DNA of 64,000 nucleotides from Hysterangium stoloniferum. Its lineage: Eukaryota; Basidiomycota; Agaricomycetes; Hysterangiales; Hysterangiaceae. Below, one piece after another: positions 43,030-53,987 of this stretch. The stretch covers positions 186,001 to 250,000 of the forward strand of contig WHVD01000117.1 of NCBI GenBank assembly GCA_015178975.1, read 5' to 3'. The notes under the pieces are model-generated. The model was not told the DNA's origin, did no database searches, and saw only the letters and a list, made by a program, of their open reading frames with translations. Within the stretch, counting starts at the first letter, position 1; the number at the start of each line of letters is the position of its first letter. Both the position numbers and the translations under genes were made by a program.

Positions 43030-43132
43030 CAGAACAAGAGTAATGAATGTGGGTAATAATGACCCTGGTCACTATATGACTCTGACTGCTCGCTTTACCC
43101 AAAAATCTAACAGACATCACAGTAACTGATTT

Positions 43133-43184
43133 GCAGCCGCATCGAGCGCTAGCAAAGGTCATGTTTGTGATGCCATATACCGGT
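43133..43184. other. Small inverted segment relative to 39140-39190
   Basis: After the shared CATCACA(A/G)TAACTGATT, 39140 reads TTTACCGGTATATGGCATCA, CAAACATGACGCTTTCCTAG, CGCTCGATGC, whereas 43133 reads the inverse: GCATCGAGCGCTAGCAAAGG, TCATGTTTGTGATGCC, ATATACCGGTAAAC. About 50 bp were inverted in one of the two copies. Confidence 0.75.
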
Positions 43185-43196
43185 AAACCCTAAAGC

Positions 43197-45029
43197 TTAA
43201 GGTACAAACATTTGTGCCACTTCTAATGAGCGCTTGTGAATTATTAGTCGCCATGTCATCTTCAAGTCTGATCCAACTCCTTGTCCTTGCATCCTTAAAT
43301 CAATTCTCAACCAGCAGACAATGGTCGTAGATGCTCCATAGTGTATATTACTTCGGGATGGACTTTGCGTCGCCTTGAATGGATCCGTGTCTTCTATGTT
43401 TGCAATGGATCCTTTGCCTTCACATCGAGCTGCCTTATAAGACGGCATATAATATAATGATATAAGTGGGTTGTAATTATTTCGATCACCTCAAAGTGCT
43501 TATATCTACCTCTCGAACTGCTTCTGAAAACTCCCAAAGAATCTCCAACCTCCACCTGACTTGGACTGGTTTATCAAGGGAACCAACCAACCATCCTCGT
43601 ACTCTGCCATTTTGCACATGGACCGAGTACACAGACCACAATCTACTGGCGATGGTCCGATTCATTTGAAGGTCACCGTACAGATGGGAGGAATAGACCT
43701 CCGAGTCGTCTGTGGGAATATGTAGCATAGCTGATGCTATCATATCGACCACGTTCTCAAAGCGAAGCTGCCAATCTGACCTCGCCAGGGAATGAGAGAT
43801 TTCTTGAGTTCCCGTTGTACCATCTTCCGCGGGCGTATCAGGCATGCCCATTCCGACCCTCACATAAGCGCCGAGGGAACGCCAAAGCGTGTTGGTGACA
43901 GATTGTTGTGGTTTGAGATGTGCGGCGTGATGGGAAGAATAGAACCGGGACATGTGTACCGTGCTTTTTGGTACGGTATCCACGACATCGGGAACATGGT
44001 CAGATACATTGTGACAGGGATGCTTAAGACGAGTCCGTTCATCCGCCGTCTCCGGACAACAAGAACCCTCTCGAGCTTGATTATACTTCGCGTTAGAGAG
44101 CAGGGCGTCTTCGAAGTTGTAAGCCCCGCTGTTAGCTATAGGTCCTCCGGAATCATCACCTTCAGGCGGCTTTGACTATGTAAGCATAAAGTGACTTTAT
44201 ATCATGTGTTGTTGGTTGTACTTACATTCATTGTTAGCGGCAGCCCGTCGAACAGGCTATCAGCCATCTCAATCCAGAAATCCAAGAAGTTTTCGTTCGG
44301 AATTGCGATACCTTGAGCGACCTGAAGGAAGTGGCCTTCAATAGTAGGTCGATGAAACATGAACAGACGACATCCACCTCTGTAAGGCGTTTGACACGAT
44401 ATATGCGCGTTATCCACGTTGTGTTCTCCAAACTATTGTCTGTCTTTCTCAATTTAACAACGCCAAACTGCACTGAGTGCCAGGCATTCGGTCCTTGTGT
44501 AGCTGAGCCATGGTGACCAATAATGTCATGAGGCTGCAACTATAACATTCGTGAGTTAAACCGACTTTGAGCTTGCCATGGCCTGTACATGAGTACCTTT
44601 GTTCTCAACACACATTTACCCATAGGTCCATGTACTGTTGTCGGTGGCGCTGAACGAACAACGTCTAGAGCTACGGAAGGATGATCTATCGCGGTAGTGC
44701 CCATGCCTTGATATGCGATGACGACTGGAACAACGAGTAGCATCGCGAGCACCCAGGATGTCCTAAACGTGATGTCATGGTCAGCATAATGACGGTTGGG
44801 CATGACTTTGGCGTATATACCGTATGCTCTTCTCTCGACTCGAGCACCCTATCCACCTCCATGCCCCCACCATGGGCTTAGGTCGTGCGGGTGGACCGAG
44901 TAGCGTTACTCCCCCGCCCTGAAGACACTGCAGGAGCCCTCCGACCAGGGTGGATAGTCCCGCTGGTTTGGGGGATAGAGGCAGAAGCACTGGCGGTGGA
45001 CGGGTTGCTCGATGAAGCGTTTCTGACAT
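43197..45029 (-). CDS. Family T, gene G: uncharacterised single-pass membrane protein, six exons
   Basis: Proposed exons: 45029-44821, 44762-44597, 44539 to about 44408, 44321-44226, 44175-43510, 43433-43197. Exon lengths 209, 166, 96 and 666 nt and their phases agree with gene D. The protein starts MSETLHRATRPPPVLLPLSP, has one membrane segment (SWVLAMLLVVPVVIAYQGMG), then LRKTDNSLENTTW, VAQGIAIPNENFLDFWIEMA, and a long exon with two related motifs (MSRFYSSHHAAHLKPQQSV and SEVYSSHLYGDLQMNRTIAS). It ends with SLEVAQMFVP. The long exon is fully open. Only the donor of exon 3 is doubtful: D has GTATGT where G has ACGCGC, so this intron may be retained or moved. Function unknown. Confidence 0.5.
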
Positions 45030-45181
45030 CTTGCGACGATAAGGACTGCGTGGAGCCACTAGTAGAACCTTGCTTGGGGTTGGAAGCCAGATTAACAAGA
45101 TGTTGTGGGTGGAAGAGTAAGAGTGGCTGAGTTAGCGAGTGCTACGAAACAAACCTCCCTCTTATATACATCATGCAAATC

Positions 45182-47558
45182 CCATCTGTCCCCAATGCGC
45201 TCACTCTTAGTGTTACTAAGCTACTGTACTGACCTGCTTACTATCGAACGGCCAAATTTTAACAGTTCCCTCTTTTCACACACCCTCAAATTGACTTAAT
45301 GGTCTTAATTCTTCCTCCGCGTGTGACTTGGTACCAAACCCGACCGCTCCGTTTCTCACGTGCCTGTCAAGGAGATATCTCCAGATCCGCGATGGATTTC
45401 ATTGAGGCCCCAGTCTTGTTTGGGCCTGAGAGAAGTGAAAAGTCAAATTCTGCTCGTCACATGGTGACGGAAAATCAGAATCTTCAGCGTGGCTGATGGA
45501 AATATAATGACAAGGTAGACTCTCGTAAAACGAGGGGACATGCACCCATCGATAAGGACATGCAATCGTTTGTGAGAAGCACTCTTATCCCATGGTGCCA
45601 ACCTGTCTCCCAATCGCTTACCATTTACGATTTTAAAAAAGAAGCCAAGGACAAAAAGAAACGTCTTGTTGATCTTTCCGCATCTAAATTAAGTCGAGTT
45701 TCTTTGGTAACCTAATACACCCTAATTATTTTGACTTCGCTGTCGTACCACCTAAGCAGGTTCCTAATGACACTCGCACTGTCACTTCATTGTCATTCGA
45801 TCGGAGATCAGCCGGACTGGCCATTGTTTGGTTAGGATTCTCAGATTCACTGTTTGGAAGCGATTCACTGGCACCGGTGGGCCTTTCATTTTGGGAACAA
45901 AATAACATATCAACCTGAGTCGATGAATATGCACGGGGGAATTGATCGAGCTAGCTGCATTGCTCAAGGTAATTAGGAGAGTGGCAGACAGTGCACTCAC
46001 TATAAAACTCAGATAGCACCGTCTGGCAATTTTTGCAGCAGTGTTGTGTGACGTATGTTAGCACTGTTTAGTTGCCGCAAGAGACTCATTTTATAATGAA
46101 CTCCAAGCGCATATTGGTAAATATCACGATCATAATGATATTTTTTTCTATAGATGGAGGGGTAGGTAACTTTTATCCATTTGCCTCTAAATAGTATAAG
46201 GCAAAAATGGAACCACTCGGAGTGTGACAGGGTTGACACTTCACAAATTTGCGCGATGTCATGTTCCGAATCGGATCCAATTACATAGCCGAAATGCGCG
46301 ATACCTGAATATCTCAATCGGAGTATTTCATGGTACCGCCGGGTTAGGGACATCCGCAGTCGAAGGAGAACTCGGCGCGGTTATCCGAAAGAGTCCATAT
46401 AGTGGCCTTCTTCAAGGTGTGCCCCTCCAACGCTCCATCGCATTGTAATATTAAATCACGCCATCTAATTCGTTGGGAGTTCAAGAGACCGGTGCTGAAT
46501 GCAACTATTCCCCAATCTGTATAAGCGGCAGGAGCTCAGCACACTTTGGTGTTCATATGCATTTGCTATTCTCTGACGCCACAGGCGGGGAGTCCAGTTA
46601 CCCGCGTATGGCGAGCACTTCGTTCGCGTTTCTTGCTCCGCCTTCGTGTGAAGGTCACTGTAAGGTGTAAGAGGATTGAGAGATGGAGAGTAAAGTCGGT
46701 AGTGTGCTTCGTAAGGAAAACAGGAAGGTCCAGAGGATGGTGGCGACAAGGTTGATAACGGGATGTTTTAAAACAGCGGCAACAAACATCCTCGAGTATC
46801 ATGTGTTTCTTCCCCCAATCTAACTTCGACGTAACAAAGTAATCCACTCAGTAGCACTTCGGCTGACGACTTTACCAACGAACGACTCACCTGCTATCCC
46901 CAATGATCAGGTGCTCACGATTAGTCTCACGATAGCACCGCGCTCTCCTCCATCTCATTTTCCGACTATCTTCGTGCTCTAAATTTGCGCGGTTGCTTAT
47001 ATGTATATATTCTAGCGAGATGTGATCCGATTTGAAATGCAATTTGAACTGTGGTCTGAGTCGGTGTACAAAGGATTTCAAAATTTGCTGTCTGAGAAGA
47101 TGCTTCATTATTACTGGACTTTTTGTCGTGCCAAGGGCATTTCGGTTCCTTCTTATGGTGCAGCATAAACAGGGCTTCTAGTACCTACATTGACACATCT
47201 TTCTCTCAGCTCCTGTTGACGCAGGGTACACGGTGGACGCGAGCAAAAAGCAGAAATATACTGGGACCCACAGGTGTCATCATGTTGTTTCTTCTTTGGG
47301 TAAGGGAAGACTTTATTTTCACACACCTCAGCATTTGTGACGGCGGTGTCAAACCCAGCCGCTCCGTTTTCCCACGTACAATAGGCGAGGACAAAGAGAG
47401 ATTGTTGATCTTTTCACCATCCAATTAAGTTGAGTGTACCTAATTATTTTGTTATCGCCACAATTTTATCAAGATTCGATCACATCTTGTCGGCGTCATA
47501 AGATGTATGACTTGCTTCTGCTCGGAACTCCTATACTCCCTTATCCTGACTTACGAAG
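45182..47558. other. Intergenic, no supported gene
   Basis: Scattered short open frames, none with a recognisable feature. 45640-45740 and 47385-47455 share words (AAGGACAAA, TTGTTGATCTTT, CAATTAAGT or AAATTAAGT, CCTAATTATTTTG), hinting at a duplicated upstream region of the next locus. Confidence 0.5.
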
Positions 47559-48900
47559 ATGGACTTTGCACCCATACTCCTCCAGTTATCTAACCTTCCT
47601 CCACAGACTCCTGAAGTTAGCGTAGCAGTTAACTTGATGATCCAGGTGATAAGTACAGAAGTGGTAAGTGGTAACTGGCAACAACATATTGCGCAATACA
47701 TTTCAGCGGTAATGCAAATATTAACGACGAAAAGCAATGCTGCGAAGCTTAGCTTTCTCGTTCGTGTAGCTGCAACTCATCTCGTTGCCATATCAGAACA
47801 TACACATGACTAAAAAAACCATCCTCCTGACGGATTAAAGGCAGGCCGGGTGGCGTTCCTGGGGTGAGCATTCTCAATGCATGCCACTATCCCTTGAGAA
47901 GTTGCGACCAAAGTATTGGCATTTTATATAGCCTTTTGCATAGACTGTTAAAAGTGGCGAAACAGTCCGACACTCCTTCCTCGGTTGCCACGATGATGTT
48001 GTATCGCAGTCGTGAGCAACAGATCGACAATCTCAGTGAACAGTTGAGAAATATCGAATCTTCAACCTCAGTAATATTTTGTTATTATGCTCCATACGAA
48101 TGCTGACTAAAACTTCGTTTGAAGGTGGCAATTGGACTCAATGCATCATTGGTTGTGAACGGCCTCCTCGCCACAGTGACGTCGAGAAACTCGGCGGCCA
48201 CCAATTTGCTTGCAGATATGCGTTTCTTGATGAAATCCAACTCATCACTTGTCTGGCTGGGAAGAGATATTATGACAGATGAGTTGACTGGAACTGACGT
48301 ACGTGACCAAATATATGATATACTACGCCTTCCAAGACCAAGTAATCGTAACTTCAACATTTAGCTTTCACTTTTTACACGATCAGACATACGGCTTACC
48401 CGGATCATTTGCCTGGATCATTCCCCTGTTCCTGACAGAGCACCTAATTATCTAGGTATATTCGTCAGGGTCTTTGAAGCACAATGTGCAAATGGCCAAG
48501 CTGTGATAGTCAAAGTCTACGAGGGACACGGTAAGAACCGAAGTCCTGAGAGAGCGCAAAAGGCTGTGAGTCAGCCGTATCTAACCCTAACCAGTGCCTG
48601 ATGGGAGCATTGGCAGTTTCGCAAGATGCTCGCTTGTAGTAAGGCCTCGTTTCTATATCCGTCTATTGCTACTCTTTGTCTCTCAGGAATTATACTAATC
48701 TTCAATTGATCGGTTGCAGCTCTTCCACGGAAACCATCCCTTTTCATGTCTATAAATCCCCACAGGGAGATATGGAACGTTTTCAGGATTGGCTCACTAG
48801 AACCCTAAAGTATCACCCGACGGAAACTATAGAGGGCATATCGCATGGTAAGATCATAGAAGCCATGATATTCGTGACTGATGGCGGGATCTTTCACTAG
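47559..48900 (+). CDS. Kinase-like or STAND-like mushroom protein, 5' part (tentative exons)
   Basis: ATG at 47559. First exon MDFAPILLQLSNLPPQTPEV; an in-frame GTAAGT...TTTCAG segment (about 47663-47706) is probably an intron, followed by QILTTKSNAAKLSFLVRVAA, a helical stretch of the kind seen before kinase or NACHT parts of mushroom proteins. Later: SREQQIDNLSEQLRNIESST, intron GTAATA...GAAG (about 48067-48122), then VAIGLNASLVVNGLLATVTS and RNSAATNLLADMRF. Around 48470-48530 the frame reads FVRVFEAQCANGQAVIVKVY, like the beta-3 lysine strand of a kinase N-lobe, then NYTNLQLIGCSSSTETIPFH (48680 on). Exon borders between 48300 and 48680 are uncertain. It may be a decayed member of an expanded family. 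Confidence 0.35.
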
Positions 48901-49483
48901 AAGGATTCTTTTAAGGTTGATTAAACTCGTGTTCTATTACTTCCATATATGAACTGAGTTTACGGGTAGGAACTGATCGATTTCCAATTCCAGCGAGGAA
49001 TTCGACGTGCCCTTCCTCCGGTAGTCTTATTACCCAAAATTCCATACTACCCCTAACTTGGATTAGTTCTCGTCAGGTATAGTCGACGTGCATATGCGAG
49101 GTGGCAAATTACAGTGGTCACTGATTTACAGCGGGGAATTAACCGAAGGAGTACCAGATGCGGTGTCTAGTATTTTCATTATATATGGGCATTGGATGCT
49201 GACTACCTCATTGTAGCTGGATCCGGAGATTGGATACAATCAAATTGGTATCGTATCTGACTTGTAGGTCTAGAGCGCGAACAAAACATCCAAATCTGAC
49301 CAGAACCCCAGTGAACCTCAACCGGGCATCGACATTGTATGCGGATTCTTCGCCGGATCCCTTTTTTGGATGTCAGATACTACTACCGGCGTACAATCGA
49401 TCGTTGATAATGGGTAAATAATGATATGCCAACTTGTTCAATCGTCATAGCAAGTTGGCATATCATTATTTACCCATCAGCGG
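48901..49483. other. No supported coding region; contains a perfect hairpin
   Basis: Between the two halves of the kinase-like locus. No open frame that continues either half. The 26 bp inverted repeat at 49411-49476 lies here. Confidence 0.45.
49411..49476. repeat. Perfect 26 bp inverted repeat with 14 nt loop
   Basis: TGGGTAAATAATGATATGCC plus AACTTG (49411-49436) is the exact inverse of 49451-49476. The loop is TTCAATCGTCATAG. No flanking duplication is evident, and no T-run suggests a terminator. Confidence 0.95.
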
Positions 49484-50393
49484 TTGAGACCTTGTAGGAC
49501 ACTTGTACAAAGTGATGTTCCCATTGCTCTGGGTGACATAGGATACATTCCAAAGCCATCTTCTGGAGAAGTAAGTACATTCCAAGTGCTGGGAAACATC
49601 CATAGTCTTCTGCAAGAGCTTCCTCGAGCTCCTCATGCGGTATTTCCCTATAAGTCTCGACCCGCAGACGCGCCTTTTTCTGAATATAAGGCGTGGAATA
49701 ATCTGCCTCCTGCCGAACCGGAGGTAATCACTTTTGAAGGTCAACCGGTGTATAAGAAGTACGTTGCAGTATCCTAGTTATACACTTTACGCCTGACCCC
49801 GATGGCATACTAGGTACACCTACATAGATCCTCCTGTGACGTCAGCCATGAGCTGAATGAATTGTTACGTTTGGATTAGCCCAAGGGAAATATGCAAGTT
49901 CTACTCACGATAGGTCATGCAATTTATCAAAAATCACAATCTATCGATATCTTCCTATGACTTACAACTAGGTATATCCTCCTTGATGTCTATAAGTTGT
50001 CGTATTGATATAACTTGTCTGTCATGAAGTAACGCTTGCAAATGTGGAATGTTCATTTGCATTGTATCCTGACGACGAGTGCGTACCATTTTTGTTATTT
50101 TGTACTTATTATGTCTCAAGGCGACGCCAAACAGCTTCGTTGAGTCCTTTCCGGATGAGCCTTATATGTCGGAGGCATCCTCTGTTGCCAGCCAAAAACT
50201 CTTTCCACCTACAGTATATTTGTTTGAGACCATCGAAGAATATAAAATCAAAGGTTCAGGAGAACCTGTGGTTACCAAACTATGCCGCGCATCTTTCTCT
50301 TCAGAACCAGACTGGATCCAGGAGTCACCTTGGCCATGTTACACGGAGAAGTCTGAAGGATTCTCTTTGGTTAACTACTGTCAAGAGTGAATA
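49484..50393 (+). CDS. Possible 3' exons of the kinase-like locus
   Basis: 49490-49777 reads VPIALGDIGYIPKPSSGEVS, TFQVLGNIHSLLQELPRAPH and EVITFEGQPVYKKYVAVS; 50079-50390 reads SFVESFPDEPYMSEASSVAS, TVYLFETIEEYKIKGSGEPV and DWIQESPWPCYTEKSEGFSL. The GD(I/V)GY(I/L) motif and this style of sequence resemble the C-terminal halves of uncharacterised Agaricomycete proteins. Intron borders are not resolved. Confidence 0.35.
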
Positions 50394-50460
50394 TTTATCT
50401 ATAGCCCTTCCATTAACGACTGACGCTGAGATCTTACTAGCTATTTGATTGAGTATTATC

Positions 50461-52552
50461 AGCTCCCCGTAGGTTCATTGGAATATTCGCAAAATGACAC
50501 AACACCCAACTTAAGGCCACAATCGCTACAACCCGACCCGGGAATTACAATATGAAAGAACAAGCCCATTTGAAGGACCAAGAACATCTCATGTTCCAGC
50601 AGATATATTCCGGCAGATATATTTCATATGTTTTCATAGTGGCACAACACATCTTTGAGCATCGACGACGATTAGCTTCCTACAATTGTTAGGATATTCG
50701 CCCCCCACCGCCCGAATGGGTTAAATAACCTCAATTAGTTTTTCAAGAATAGTTCTCAAAACCTTTAGCTTAGCTATCAGTTCCCCTTCCTGTAAAATCC
50801 TCCACGAAAAGAAAATCTTCGAGGCTGCCATAAGGTTGAGTCATTTCTTGAAATGTACGTATGCAACGTTGATCAAAATACACCGTGGTTCTTATGTCTA
50901 TATGCAGTACAGTTTGAAGGTTGCATCCATCCACATCAATAAAATGGTTACGACATTACCGATTCATTCACTACGGATTCAGCTTAAGGCGATTTTCATT
51001 TTCTCCTGCTAATTGTGTGTTCAACACTTGTCGTCGTCAGACCCTGGTGAAGGTCAGGCATTTCTCAACACTCTCAAACCATTTGCGTACTACTGGGTAA
51101 GACTAGCCAATACAAACTAACATAATGAGTAGGAGGGTATTGTATTTGCCTTGTGCACTCATTAGGGTCAATGATGCACAAGTACTACACAACATACGGG
51201 GGAAATAGGACCATAGCAAGCCGATTGGTAGGCACTATATCATCACATTACTTTTAGGTGATCAGTGTCAGTTCTAACTGTCATAAGGTATTGGAGCCCA
51301 GACGACTGGATTTAAAAACATTCTAGGGTGCTTTAACCTTTACATGTCTTAACCACATCGACATTAGGCGGCCGCTGTGGAACCAAGACTATTTATGACT
51401 CACATCATGCACAAGTGGTCATCTGCGACGCATGACCAGTTGAGTCTCTTCGCAGGAGCTGTTCTGGCCCCTCATGGCGTACAAGTCCTGATTCTAGAAG
51501 CACTTCTGAGTCCCAGCGACTCCCCAGCCGGTGGTCATCAGTGAGGTTATGGAGGCGAACATGCTTAGAAATGGCTCGCCGGAGTGAAAGAAGTTCTACA
51601 TATCCTTGGACAACCCAAAGAGTGCCTCATATCCGTGCGCTATGATAATTCAAGGAGGCGTCTTCTGCATAGGCATAGGAGGCTCTACACATTGATCAGC
51701 TCAGTGGCAAGTCGAACAAACACTTGAACTAATTCTCGTCAATTATTTGCAGGTGCCGCTGTAATTCCTTGGAAATGTCTTGACCATCCTATCATCAGAT
51801 ATGGATACGACTTGGAAGTATCTATTGTGTAACATGTCTTCTTTGCAATGTTTACTCTACCATGATCGTTTATTCGGCGGATTGATAGTACTGCATCCAC
51901 ACGCCAGTGGAGTGGATATTATTTTTTCGTGAGCGTTGTTGACCATCTATTGAGGAAAAGCCTAAGAACCGTGACCACTCTGTGGACTCCGGCTTGTCAG
52001 GGGGGCAGCCTCCCCCCCACAACGTTACTCTGCATCGACAACTCTGACCATATTTCACTCTAGGTATTTATCAGGCCCATGGTCAGAATCAACAAATGAA
52101 TTATGAATTTGAACGCTTTTGAAAGGTTTTACAGCTTTACCGGAAAGCCTCGGACAAAAACGGAGGTACGGTCCGTCCATGGTCTCCCTTTGTTCCACAA
52201 AGCTCTATTAACCCTCGTCAGCTTTCATATGAATATAACGTAGACAACATTGCATGGCTTGGCACTAAGGCGGCGAAGGAGATAAACAATCAAAAGTCAG
52301 GCAGAATCATGCCTGTAGGCGTGCATTAAGGTTTACGTTTCGAAAGCCACTTGTCGATTCGGAGCAATGGCAGAAGCACCTGCCATCACCCAATGGTCTC
52401 CATTGGGTCTCCAGTGACCATGTCTTCCAAAGCTTGGCCTCGTTTCAGATAGTTCTTCACGTAATAATGCAATAATGTTGATTTTATTGATGTTGCCTCA
52501 CCTAAAGCATCTCATTGGCAGAGTATGATCAAGTATGATCACTACACACCCC
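50461..52552. other. Mostly no gene; one monooxygenase relic
   Basis: AT-rich sequence with no conserved open frame except the FAD-enzyme relic at 51416-51530. CCCCCC-type runs at 52004-52020 are isolated. Confidence 0.55.
51416..51530 (+). pseudogene. FAD-dependent monooxygenase relic (N-terminal Rossmann fragment)
   Basis: VVIC then a TGA in the glycine-rich turn, a frame slip, then SLFAGAVLAPHGVQVLILEA and LLSPSDSP. This aligns with the start of the monooxygenase at 58963 (VVICGAGPVSLLVGIVLASH, then GVQVRILEALSCPSESP). The rest of the gene is not recognisable downstream. It is on the opposite strand from the other copy. Confidence 0.75.
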
Positions 52553-52798
52553 TGTTGGAATACGAGCGTTACATAAACTCGTAACACATATCCCTTTGTT
52601 TTTGTCTCTTTATTCCCTTTGTTCCATCCCTTTTGTTGCCCTATTTAGTATCCTATTGTTTGGCAGACATATATAAGTAGCCTAGTGTTCATGTATATAC
52701 TTATTCGTTTGCCTAATCTTACTACAAGATATACGCACAAACGAAATTTATATACTGCTCTTATAGTTCATTCGGAGCTTCTATATTTTATTCTAACA
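52553..52798 (+). mobile_element. Solo LTR, 246 bp, TSD ACCCC
   Basis: TGTTGGAATA begins it and TATTCTAACA ends it (imperfect inverse termini). ACCCC occurs at 52548-52552 and 52799-52803. It contains a pyrimidine-rich middle and TATATAAGTAG, a TATA-like promoter box. The family differs from the two other LTR families in the window. Confidence 0.9.
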
Positions 52799-52803
52799 AC
52801 CCC

Positions 52804-53256
52804 AACCTTACGCAAGTGGCGTATATTACCAAATGGAGGACCGATCTGGACAACAAGGGGGCGATATAAAGTCTATTGAGACAGCTTCTTGACCATTCCT
52901 ACTTTTGACTGCGGCTGACGATACAGTATACTACGCGGACACACACTTCTCACTCATGGTATTAATTGCCGATATTGACTGTAAATAAAGATCCGTGAAA
53001 TTCCTCATCGCTTATCTCAATGCATTCTTCTGAATATTCTATTCACCGGCAAAACTAATCTATGCGAATGCTGAATCTTCTTCCGATTTCGACGAAATGA
53101 AACGCATAATTTCTATTGAGTCGCCATGACCCGTGATCATTGGGCGGAGCTATAACATGGGCCACAGGTGCAGCCTGATCTCCATCATCTCATAACTACT
53201 TTTTATCACCCCCCAGTAAACCTATCATACAAACACCTCACCTTCTCCACAAATTG
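52804..53256. other. Intergenic, upstream of membrane-protein copy I
   Basis: No gene. 53200-53256 (CCCCCAGTAAACCTATCATAC...) is shared with the centre of the inverted repeat at 54658-54780, marking the 5' flank of each copy. Confidence 0.6.
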
Positions 53257-53953
53257 ATGCATTCTTTGTGTTCCATCAAACCCGCTGTAGTCCTCATCAG
53301 GATCATGGGGGCATTACTCCCCAACTGGTAGATGTTGGGAGTGGCCCGGGCCACTTTCATCGAATTCCTGACTCCCAGCATTTGGGCAAGATTGTCTAGC
53401 ATGTTCACGGTTACCGTCCCATCAACACAGTAAGCATATTTCCCATTCTTTCTCCACCACCACCGCCACTTACATTCGCAATAGGACCTGTTTCGCTACA
53501 AAATCTCTGCTCGTCTCCAGGTCCTTGTTCTCTGTTCTTCTCCGCCACTTGATTGCAGCATGGCAATTCAAGTTTTTGGACAAGATAACAGATTTGTCCA
53601 TCGTGTTTGAGGGGAGGCTTCCTGGTATCAACACTGATTTGAGGTACAACATCTTCTACAGCATGTTCGCTGCGTGTAGGTTCCTCTTCAATTTCAGCCT
53701 GGATCTTAATGAGGCAAGGGGGTCACTTCATCTACTTCCCAATAATACCCTCACATGCTCGTTGCATGTGGTCTGTTATGGTGATGTGTGAGCCACAGTT
53801 CCTTTTTCCACATATATTATCTTGTTCTCATACTGTACAAGTGTTCTTTTTGACAGATTGTGTCCCCTCGCGACTAAAAGCCTTGCTACAATGATTGCGC
53901 TCAACAATTACACAGGAAAGAGGAGCTTACTCGTCGCCCAGTTCCCAACCTGA
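53257..53953 (+). pseudogene. Small multi-pass membrane protein, copy I
   Basis: Exons 53257-53429 (173 nt), 53485-53787 (303 nt), 53857-53953, with GTAAGC and GTGAGC donors. The ATG exon reads MHSLCSIKPAVVLIRIMG and meets a TAG soon after LLPNW. Exon 2 is open: SLLVSRSLFSVLLRHLIAAW, QFKFLDKITDLSIVFEGRLP, FYSMFAACRFLFNFSLDLNE. Exon 3 is cut short (LLVAQFPT then TGA), where the sequence passes to the end of the inverted copy II. The family is hydrophobic with no recognised domain. Confidence 0.7.
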
Positions 53954-53987
53954 GGATAGAATCAATCAGCAAACATGAAGTATATGT

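Larger units (their letters stand above)
41886..43196. other. Intergenic between F and G; carries a solo LTR and a small inversion
   Basis: Includes the segments shared with 38750-39130, extra sequence at 42247-42485, AT-rich DNA at 42665-42780, the solo Copia LTR, and an inverted ~50 bp segment (43133-43184). No gene supported. Confidence 0.65.

Noticed and set aside
46009..46353. 114 codon minus-strand open frame
   Set aside because: No recognisable motif, no paralogue in the window and no intron or promoter context.
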